From positions 30,682,001-30,746,000 of the forward strand of contig NC_079882.1 of NCBI RefSeq assembly GCF_029227915.1: 64,000 nt of DNA, written 5' to 3'. The notes under the pieces were generated by a model, which saw only the letters and a list, made by a program, of their open reading frames with translations, had not been told where the DNA came from and did not search any database. Of the stretch, positions 10,499 through 19,840 are shown in pieces (the first letter of the stretch is position 1; every line of letters begins with the position of its first letter). This stretch comes from Hydractinia symbiolongicarpus. Taxonomy: Eukaryota; Cnidaria; Hydrozoa; Anthoathecata; Hydractiniidae. Position numbers and translations under genes: made by a program.

Positions 10499-11826
10499 TT
10501 ATTTATATAAAATAAGAAATTATTAGCTAACAAAACTTTACCACTTTCCATTAGATGTAATCCATCTTTCCATAAATTAGATTCCATAATATTACTATTG
10601 TCGATAAAAATATAGCCATATTTCTTTGCCTCGTTCTCAAGTATATGATTTAACGATTTGATAAACTCAAAATCAATACGAGTACAGATAATAACACTTG
10701 AAATAAAAACTTTTTCGACGCCATGATCGATGTATACGCGTGATAGTTTGATTATTTTTTCTGCAATTTCATTAACTGATGATTTATTTCTCTTTATATC
10801 CAGCAAGTCGTTTATTCCAACATGCACAACTACTATTTCTGGATTCTCATCTACTAAGGTTGGTAGAGAGTAATGACCCAAATTTTTAATATTTGAACCA
10901 GGAAAAACTTTAAATCTTGCATCACCGTTTCTCAAATGATTATTGAATTCTCGAGTATTTATGCCTTTTGCGATGCTATCACTGATAATTCTAATCTTCT
11001 TTTTATTTTTACGGGTTTCAGATGATTTGATGTTATGTTGTAAAAGATCTCTTTCTGGAGAAAGGTTAATAACGGGATTTGGTCTTCTTATAGATTTATT
11101 TGGTTGTGGTGGTGCGTAACTTTGATTATTCGTAAGTGGTTGTGCGTCATAGTGATTATTGTTGTTTTGTTCATTCTGAAGTGTACTAAACCGATTTGAA
11201 AGACTGAATCTATTATTATATCGTTTCTCTATTTTTCCCGAGGGACCTTTCTTTACTTCGTTCCAATCATTGGTTTCTGATTTGTTTTTAATTTTTTCAT
11301 AATTATTTATGTTTATGTCTTGTAACAAAACGTCCCTCAACAAACTTTGAGATTCTTTTATCTCGTTTTTTAAAAAATCGTTTTCTTCCTTCAAGTGAAC
11401 AACCAAATCATTTACCATATTTCTTCTTAATTTACCGACTTCATACGAGACGTATTCTTTCAGGTCCGATACCATTTTAACTATTTCTTTTAAAACTTCA
11501 AAGTTTTTAACCTGTTGTAGTTCCTGAGCGAGAAGATCGAGGTGGTCTACTTTTTCATCTGGTTCTTGGATATCATCTTCTCCTTCTTCCCTATCAACAC
11601 TCGTAATTTTGCCAGTAAAAATGTTTTTACTTATCCTATAGCTAGGTAATCCTCGTCTGTTTATGAGAAAAAGTTTATCAGTATCGCAAAGTCGTTGAAC
11701 AGTATATTTTACCTTTTCTGGACTGAATTCTTTCGACTCAACAATAATATTGTCCATATCTGCACGTTTCTTTCTTCCATGAATATTTTTAATAGATTGC
11801 AAAACGCTTTCTTCTAATGTTTCCAT
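10459..11826 (-). CDS. LINE ORF1: winged-helix-like, coiled-coil and SGNH esterase protein
   Basis: This 455-residue protein starts at an ATG (11824-11826) and ends at TGA (10459-10461). Residues 1-70 look like a small winged-helix fold, with alternating helices and a basic LFLINRRGLPSYRIS strand region; this is inferred from pattern only. Residues 95-170 are a heptad-rich, highly charged coiled coil (LAQELQQVKNFEVLKEIV, then HLKEENDFLKNEIKES), probably for oligomerisation. Residues 175-275 are a low-complexity, Asn/Gln/Lys-rich linker. Residues 277-447 form an SGNH hydrolase: ISDS with Ser284, Gly310 in FPGSN, GIND with Asn339, and DGLHL with Asp421 and His424. All catalytic-block residues are present. 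Esterase-type ORF1 proteins are established in CR1-like LINEs; they bind RNA and support retrotransposition, and the substrate is not known. The 3' end overlaps the ORF2 frame by about 40 nt. The frame is also open upstream of the ATG to the element edge, so the original start may have been lost. Confidence 0.9.
   Translation of the reverse strand: METLEESVLQSIKNIHGRKKRADMDNIIVESKEFSPEKVKYTVQRLCDTDKLFLINRRGLPSYRISKNIFTGKITSVDREEGEDDIQEPDEKVDHLDLLAQELQQVKNFEVLKEIVKMVSDLKEYVSYEVGKLRRNMVNDLVVHLKEENDFLKNEIKESQSLLRDVLLQDININNYEKIKNKSETNDWNEVKKGPSGKIEKRYNNRFSLSNRFSTLQNEQNNNNHYDAQPLTNNQSYAPPQPNKSIRRPNPVINLSPERDLLQHNIKSSETRKNKKKIRIISDSIAKGINTREFNNHLRNGDARFKVFPGSNIKNLGHYSLPTLVDENPEIVVVHVGINDLLDIKRNKSSVNEIAEKIIKLSRVYIDHGVEKVFISSVIICTRIDFEFIKSLNHILENEAKKYGYIFIDNSNIMESNLWKDGLHLMESGKVLLANNFLFYINNFLGLDFIETNVY
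10492..10498 (-). promoter_or_regulatory. Candidate -1 ribosomal frameshift heptamer (T TTT TTA)
   Basis: On the sense strand ORF1 reads aat TTT TTA ggt (Phe444-Leu445), which is the X XXY YYZ pattern. A -1 slip puts the ribosome into the ORF2 frame at AGG. The ORF2-frame stop TAA lies immediately before the heptamer (10499-10501), so that frame opens exactly at the slip site. The ORF1 stop follows about 31 nt later at 10459-10461. U UUU UUA is a known efficient slippery sequence in retroviral gag-pol. I found no clear stem-loop or pseudoknot 5-9 nt downstream. The nearest obvious pairing, GTAAC with GTTAC, is about 80 nt downstream at about 10390-10412. Confidence 0.55.
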
Positions 11827-11862
11827 ATCCTCGGTGTAATTTACTAAGATATCTTTAGCCGC
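11827..11862 (-). other. LINE 5' leader and right junction with satellite
   Basis: Only about 36 bases separate the ORF1 ATG from satellite sequence, which resumes at cgcagcgcgcag (11863 on). The leader has no stop in the ORF1 frame and would encode residues such as DILVNYTED just before the methionine. A leader this short, with no visible promoter elements, suggests mild 5' truncation, which is common for LINEs. A naturally short 5' UTR cannot be excluded. The bases gccgc next to the junction match neither flank well and may be untemplated. Confidence 0.5.
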
Positions 11863-12228
11863 CGCAGCGCGCAGTGTAATCGATGAATTCCAGCAATCAT
11901 GTCAAATTAAGGAGAATGTTTTTCTTGGAGTCTAATTGTCTCATTTATTACATTTATAAGTTCAAAGTCCAAAATCAGTTCAATTAAGTCCCACAGTCAA
12001 TTGTTTCACTGTTAAAAGCCATGCAACCTGGTGATATCTGAAATATATCGCTAAATACATGTTGGTACGAACATGTGACGCAACCGTTGTACTTCAAGCG
12101 GACGGATACCGTTAGAAACTCAATGAAATATAGTTTTTGAAAATTCCTCTATTTCTGCAGCGTGACTAAAGGCAAGGATTGCTCCCACATTAAAAAATGA
12201 CTTATTTATCTAAATTTTTAAATGAAGC

Positions 12229-14475
12229 GCTACCACAGCGCCTAGTGTAATCGCTAAGTTCCAGCAATCATGCCAAATTAAGAAGAATGTTATTTCTTGG
12301 AATCCAATAGTCTCATTTATCACATTTATAAGTTCAAAGTCCAAAATCAGTTCAATTAAGTCCCACAGTCAATTGTTTCACTGTTAAAAGCCATGCAACC
12401 TGGTGATATCTGAAATTTATCGCTAAATACATGTTGGTACGAATATGTGACGCAACCGTTGTACTTCAAGCGGACGGATACCGTTAGAAACTCAATGAAA
12501 TATAGTTTTTGAAAATGTCTCTATATCTGCAGCGCGACTAACGGCAAGGATTGCTCCCACAGTAAAAAATGACTTATTTATCTAAATTTTTAAATGAAGC
12601 GCTACCACAGCCCCCAGTGTAATCGCTAACTTCCAGCAATCATGTCAAATTAAGAAGAATGTTATTTCTTGGAATCCAATTGTCTCATTTATCACATTTA
12701 TAAGTTCAAAGTCCAAAATCAGTTCAATTAAGTCCCACAGTCAATTGTTTTACTGTTAAAAGCCATGCAACCTAGTGATATCTGAAATCTATCGCTAAAT
12801 ACATGTTGGTACGAATATGTGACGCAACCGTTGTACTTCAAGCGGACGGATACCGTTAGAAACTCAATGAAATATAGTTTTTGAAAATGTCTAGATTTCT
12901 GCAGCGCAAGCTAACGGCTAGGTTTGATCCCATAGTAAAAAATGAGTTATTTATCTAAATTTTAAAATGAAGCGCTACCACAGCGCCCAGTGTAATCGCT
13001 GAGTGCCAGCAACCATGTCAATATAAGAAGAATGTTATTTCTTGAAGTCCAATTGGCTCATTTATCACATTTATAAGTCCAAAGTCCAAAATCAGTTCAA
13101 TTAAGTCCACAGTCAATGGTTTCACTGTTAAAAGCGATGCAACCTGGTAATATCAGAAACACATCGCTAAATACACGTTGGTACGGATATGTGCCGCAAC
13201 CGTTGTAGCTCAAACAGAGTGATAGCGTTAGAAAGTCAATGAAATGTAGTTTTTGAAACTGTCTCTGTTTCCTCAGAGCGCGCTAACGTCTAGGATTGTC
13301 CCCACAGTAAAAAATGGCTTATTTATCTACATTTTTAAATGAAGCGCTACCACAGCGCCTAGTGTAATCGCTAAGTTCCAGCAATCATGCCAAATTAAGA
13401 AGAATGTTATTTCTTGGAATCCAATAGTCTCATTTATCACATTTATAAGTTCAAAGTCCAAAATCAGTTCAATTAAGTCCCACAGTCAATTGTTTCACTG
13501 TTAAAAGCCATGCAACCTGGTGATATCTGAAATTTATCGCTAAATACATGTTGGTACGAATATGTGACGCAACCGTTGTACTTCAAGCGGACGGATACCG
13601 TTAGAAACTCAATGAAATATAGTTTTTGAAAATGTCTCTATATCTGCAGCGCGACTAACGGCAAGGATTGCTCCCACAGTAAAAAATGACTTATTTATCT
13701 AAATTTTTAAATGAAGCGCTACCACAGCCCCCAGTGTAATCGCTAACTTCCAGCAATCATGTCAAATTAAGAAGAATGTTATTTCTTGGAATCCAATTGT
13801 CTCATTTATCACATTTATAAGTTCAAAGTCCAAAATCAGTTCAATTAAGTCCCACAGTCAATTGTTTTACTGTTAAAAGCCATGCAACCTAGTGATATCT
13901 GAAATCTATCGCTAAATACATGTTGGTACGAATATGTGACGCAACCGTTGTACTTCAAGCGGACGGATACCGTTAGAAACTCAATGAAATATAGTTTTTG
14001 AAAATGTCTAGATTTCTGCAGCGCAAGCTAACGGCTAGGTTTGATCCCATAGTAAAAAATGAGTTATTTATCTAAATTTTAAAATGAAGCGCTACCACAG
14101 CGCCCAGTGTAATCGCTGAGTGCCAGCAACCATGTCAATATAAGAAGAATGTTATTTCTTGAAGTCCAATTGGCTCATTTATCACATTTATAAGTCCAAA
14201 GTCCAAAATCAGTTCAATTAAGTCCACAGTCAATGGTTTCACTGTTAAAAGCGATGCAACCTGGTAATATCAGAAACACATCGCTAAATACACGTTGGTA
14301 CGGATATGTGCCGCAACCGTTGTAGCTCAAACAGAGTGATAGCGTTAGAAAGTCAATGAAATGTCGTTTTTGAAACTGTCTCTGTTTCTTCAGAGCGCGC
14401 TAACGTCTAGGATTGTCCCCACAGTAAAAAATGGCTTATTTATCTACATTTTTTAATAAAGCGCTACCACAGCGC
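12229..14475. repeat. 3-monomer higher-order repeat, two copies of 1117 bp
   Basis: The motif gcgcctagtgtaatcgc occurs at about 12238 and 13355, 1117 bp apart. Everything between matches almost base for base, including the distinctive cacagcccccagtg, acacgttggtacgg and gattgtcccc variants. The copies join in a hybrid monomer near 13332, where type-B tatctacat runs into type-A ttttaaatgaag. Confidence 0.9.
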
Positions 14476-15359
14476 CCAGTGGAAATGCTCTGTTCCAGCG
14501 ATCATTTCAAATTAAGAAGAACGTTTTTTATTAGAGTCCAGTTGTCTTGTTGATCATACTTTTAGGGTCAGAATCCAAAACCATTCAATTAAGTCCCCCA
14601 GTCAATCGTTTCATTGTTAAAAGCCGTGCAACCTAGTAGAGTCAGAAAAATAACGCTAAATACATGTTAGTACAAATATGTGACGCGACCTTTGTACTTC
14701 AAGCGGACGGATACCGTTAGAAACTCACTGAAATGTAGTTTTTGAAACTGTCACTATATCTTCAGCGCGTGGTAACAGCCAGGATTGGTCCCACAGTAAA
14801 AAATGACTTATTTATCTAAATTTTTAAATGAAGCGCTACCACAGCGCCCAGTGTAATCGCTGAGTGCAAGCAACCATGTCAGATTAAGAAGAATGTTATT
14901 ACTTGGAGTCCAATTGGCTCATTTATCACATTTATAAGTTCAAAGTCCAAAATCAGTTCAATTAAGTCCCACAGTCAATCGTTTCATTGTTAAAAGCGAT
15001 GCAACCTAGTAGAGTCAGAAAAATAACGCTAAATACATGTTGGTACGAATATGTGACGAAACAGTTGTAACTCAAACGGACCGATACCGTTTGAAAGTTA
15101 ATGAAAAGTAATTTTTGAAACTGCCTCTATTTCTTCAGCGTGTGCTATCGTCTAGGATTGGTCCCACAGTACAAAATGACCTATTTTTCTAAATCCTTTA
15201 ATGAAGCGCTACCACAGCGCCCAGTGTAATCGCTGTAATCCAGCAATCGTGTCAAATTAAGGAGAATGTTATTTCTTGGAGTCCAATTGTCTCATTCATC
15301 ACATTCATAATGTCAAAGTCCAAAATCAGTTCAATTAAATCCCAGAGTCAATCGTTTCA

Positions 15360-18300
15360 CTGTTAAAAGCGATGCAACCTGATAGTATCAGAAACATGGC
15401 GCTAAATACATGTTGGTACGGATATGTGACGCAACCGTTGTAGCTCAAACAGACTGATAACGTTAGAAAGTCAATGAAATGTAGTTTTTAAAACTTTGTC
15501 TATTTCTTCAGAGCTAGCTAACGTCTAGGATTGGTCCCACAGTAAAAAATGGCTTATTTATCTACATTTTTTAATAAAGCGCTACCACAGCGCCCAGTGG
15601 AAATGCTCTGTTCCAGCAATCATTTCAAATTAAGAAGAACGTTTTTTCTTGAAAACCAGTTGTCTTATTGATCATATTTCTAGGGTCAAAGTCCAAAATA
15701 ACTTCAATTAAGTCCCACAGTCAATCATTTCATTGTTAAAAGCGATGCAACCTAGTAGAGTCAGAAAAATAACGCTAAATACATGTTGGTACGAATATGT
15801 GACGCAACCGTTGTAACTTAAAAGGAGTGATGCCGTTACAAAGTCAATGAAATTTAGTTTTTGAAAATGTCTCTATTTCTTTAGCGCGAGCTAACGCCTA
15901 GGATTGGTCCCACAGTAAAAAATGACTTATTTATCTACATTTTTTAACAAAGAGCTATCACAGCGCCCAGTGTAATCGCTGAGTTCAAGCAATCATGTTA
16001 AATTAAGAAGAATGTTATTTCTTGGAGTCCAATTGTCTCATTTATCACATTTATAAGTTCAAAGTCCAAAATCAGTTCCTTTAAGTCCCAGAGTCAATCG
16101 TTTCACTGTTAAAAGCGATGCAACGTGGTAATATAAGAAACATATAGCTAAATACATGTTGGTACGAATATGTGACGCAACCGTTGTAACTCAAACGGAG
16201 TAATACCCTTACAAAGTCAATGGAATGTAATTTTTGGAACTGTCTCTATTTCTTCAGCGTGCGCTATCGTCTAGGATTGGTCCCACAGTACAAAATGACT
16301 CATTTTTCTAAATTCTTTAATGAAGCGCTACCGCAGCGCCCAGTGTAATCGCTGAATTCCAGCAATCGTCTCAAATTAAGGAGAATGTTACTTCTTGGAG
16401 TCCAATTATCTCATTCATCACATTCATAATGTCAAAGTCCAAAATCAGTTCAATTAAATCCCAGAGTCAATCGTTTCACTGTTAAAAGCGATGCAACCTG
16501 GTAATATCTGAAACATATTGCTAAATACATGTTGGTATGAATATGTGACGCAACCGTTGTACTTCAATCGGACGGATACTGTTAGAAACTCAATGAAATG
16601 TAGTTTTTGAAACTGTCTCTATATCTTCAGCGCGTGCTAACGGCTAGGATTGGTCCCACAGTAAAAAATGACTTATTCATCTAAATTTTTAAATGAAGCA
16701 CTACCACAGCGCCCAGTGTAATCGCTGAGTTCCAGCAACCATGTCAGATTAAAAAGAATGTTATTTCTTGGAGTCCAATTGGCTCATTTATCACATTTAT
16801 AAGTTCAAAGTCCAGAATCAGTTCAATTAAGTCCCACAGTCAATCGTTTCACTGTTAAAAGGGATGCAACCTGATAATATCAGAAACATGGCGCTAAATA
16901 CATGTTGGTACGGATATGTGACGCAACCGTTGTAGCTCAAACAGACAGATAACGTTAGAAAGTCAATGATTTGTAGTTTTTAAAACTTTCTTTATTTCTT
17001 CAGAGCTCGCTAAAGTCTAGGATTGGTCCCACAGTAAAAAATGGCTTATTTATCTACATTTTTTAATAAAGCGCTACCACAGCGCCCAGTGGAAATGCTC
17101 TGTTCCAGCAATCATTTCAAAATAAGAAAAACGTTTTTTCTTGGAGTCCAGTTGTCTTATTGATCATATTTCTAGGGTCAAAGTCCAAAATCACTTCAAT
17201 TAAGTCCCACAGTCAATCGTTTCATTGTTAAAAGCGATGCAACCTAATAGAGTCAGAAAAATAACGCTAAATACGTGTTGGTACGAATATGTGACGCAAC
17301 CGTTGTAACTCAAACGGAGTGATACCGTTACAAAGTCAATGAAATGTAGTTTTTGAAACTGTCTCTATATCTTCAGCGCGTGCTAACGGCTAGGATTGGT
17401 CCCACAGTAAAAAATGACTTATTCATCTAAATTTTTAAATGAAGCACAACCACAGCGCCCAGTGTAATCGCTGAGTTCCAGCAACCATGTCAGATTAAAA
17501 AGAATGTTATTTCTTGGAGTCCAATTGGCTCATTTATCACATTTATATTTTCAAAGTCCAGAATCAGTTCAATTAAGTCCCACAGTCAATCGTTTCACTG
17601 TTAAAAGCGATGCAACCTGATAATATCGGAAACATGGCGCTAAATACATGTTGGTACGGATATGTGACGCAACCGTTGTAGCTCAAACAGACTGATAACG
17701 TTAGAAAGTCAATGAAATGTAGTTTTTAAAACTTTGTCTATTTCTTCAGAGCTAGCTAACGTCTAGGATTGGTCCCACAGTAAAAAATGGCTTATTTATC
17801 TACATTTTTTAATAAAGCGCTACCACAGCGCCCAGTGGAAATGCTCTGTTCCAGCAATCATTTCAAATTAAGAAGAACGTTTTTTCTTGGAATCCAGTTG
17901 TCTTATTGATCATATTTCTAGGGTCAAAGTCCAAAATAACTTCAATTAAGTCCCACAGTCAATCATTTCATTGTTAAAAGCGATGCAACCTAGTAGAGTC
18001 AGAAAAATAACGCTAAATACATGTTGGTACGAATATGTGACGCAACCGTTGTAACTCAAACGGAGTGATACCGTTACAAAGTCAATGAAATTTAGTTTTT
18101 GAAAATGTCTCTATTTCTTTAGCGCGAGCTAACGCCTAGGATTGGTCCCACAGTAAAAAATGACTTATTTATCTACATTTTTTAACAAAGAGCTATCACA
18201 GCGCCCAGTGTAATCGCTGAGTTCAAGCAATCATGTTAAATTAAGAAGAATGTTATTTCTTGGAGTCCAATTGTCTCATTTATCACATTTATAAGTTCAA

Positions 18301-19840
18301 AGTCCAAAATCAGTTCCTTTAAGTCCCAGAGTCAATCGTTTCACTGTTAAAAGCGATGCAACGTGGTAATATAAGAAACATATTGCTAAATACATGTTGG
18401 TACGAATATGTGACGCAACCGTTGTAACTCAAACGGAGTAATACCCTTACAAAGTCAATGGAATGTAAGTTTTGGAACTGTCTCTATTTCTTCAGGGTGC
18501 GCTATCGTCTAGGATTGGTCCCACAGTACAAAATGACTCATTTTTCTAAATTCTTTAATGAAGCGCTACCGCAGCGCCCAGTGTAATCGCTGAATTCCAG
18601 CAATCGTCTCAAATTAAGGAGAATGTTACTTCTTGGAGTCCAATTATCTCATTCATCACATTCATAATGTCAAAGTCCAAAATCAGTTCAATTAAATCCC
18701 AGAGTCAATCGTTTCACTGTTAAAAGCGATGCAACCTGGTAATATCTGAAACATATCGCTAAATACATGTTGGTATGAATATGTGACGCAACCGTTGTAC
18801 TTCAATCGGACGGATACTGTTAGAAACTCAATGAAATGTAGTTTTTGAAACTGTCTCTATATCTTCAGCGCGTGCTAACGGCTAGGATTGGTCCCACAGT
18901 AAAAAATGACTTATTCATCTAAATTTTTAAATGAAGCACTACCACAGCGCCCAGTGTAATCGCTGAGTTCCAGCAACCATGTCAGATTAAAAAGAATGTT
19001 ATTTCTTGGAGTCCAATTGGCTCATTTATCACATTTATAAGTTCAAAGTCCAGAGTCAGTTCAATTAAGTCCCACAGTCAATCGTTTCACTGTTAAAAGG
19101 GATGCAACCTGATAATATCAGAAACATGTCGCTAAATACATGTTGGTACGGATATGTGACGCAACCGTTGTAGCTCAAACAGACTGATAACGTTAGAAAG
19201 TCAATGATTTGTAGTTTTTAAAACTTTCTTTATTTCTTCAGAGCTCGCTAAAGTCTAGGATTGGTCCCACAGTAAAAAATGGCTTATTTATCTACATTTT
19301 TTAATAAAGCGCTACCACAGCGCCCAGTGGAAATGCTCTGTTCCAGCAATCATTTCAAAATAAGAAAAACGTTTTTTCTTGGAGTCCAGTTGTCTTATTG
19401 ATCATATTTCTAGGGTCAAAGTCCAAAATCACTTCAATTAAGTCCCACAGTCAATCGTTTCATTGTTAAAAGCGATGCAACCTAATAGAGTCAGAAAAAT
19501 AACGCTAAATACATGTTGGTACGAATATGTGACGCAACCGTTGTAACTCAAACGGAGTGATACCGTTACAAAGTCAATGAAATGTAGTTTTTGAAACTGT
19601 CTCTATATCTTCAGCGCGTGCTAACGGCTAGGATTGGTCCCACAGTAAAAAATGACTTATTCATCTAAATTTTTAAATGAAGCACAACCACAGCGCCCAG
19701 TGTAATCGCTGAGTTCCAGCAACCATGTCAGATTAAGAAGAATGTTATTTCTTGGAGTCCAATTGGCTCATTTATCACATTTATAAGTTCAAAGTCCAGA
19801 ATCAGTTCAATTAAGTCCCACAGTCAATCGTTTCACTGTT
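15360..19840. repeat. 6-monomer higher-order repeat, two copies of 2238 bp
   Basis: The variant gtagtttttaaaactttg lies at 15481 and at 17719, a spacing of 2238 bp, which is exactly six 373-bp monomers. The matching variant actttctttatttc with the rare ctaaagtctagg lies near 16977 and 19215. The two units differ at only scattered single bases by eye. Confidence 0.9.

Larger units (their letters stand above)
7192..11862 (-). mobile_element. CR1/L2-group non-LTR retrotransposon (LINE), near full length
   Basis: This 4.67-kb block breaks a single satellite monomer and has no similarity to the array. Removing it restores a monomer of about 373 bp: the anchors at 6892 and 11938 are 5046 bp apart. 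On the minus strand it reads short leader, ORF1 (esterase protein), ORF2 (APE endonuclease plus reverse transcriptase), then a 3' UTR ending in an AAG run. There are no long terminal repeats and no poly(A) tail. An esterase in ORF1 together with a short repeat tail is known for the CR1/L2 superfamily; I cannot name the clade more closely. Both frames are open throughout, so the insertion is young and possibly still competent. Satellite flanks are gctaacgc on the left and cgcagcgcgcag on the right. They overlap by only cgc, so any target-site duplication is 3 bp or less. Confidence 0.95.

Noticed and set aside
7192-11862. LTR retrotransposon or endogenous retrovirus
   Set aside because: There are no terminal direct repeats, protease, integrase or RNase H. 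The APE endonuclease upstream of the reverse transcriptase is specific to non-LTR elements.
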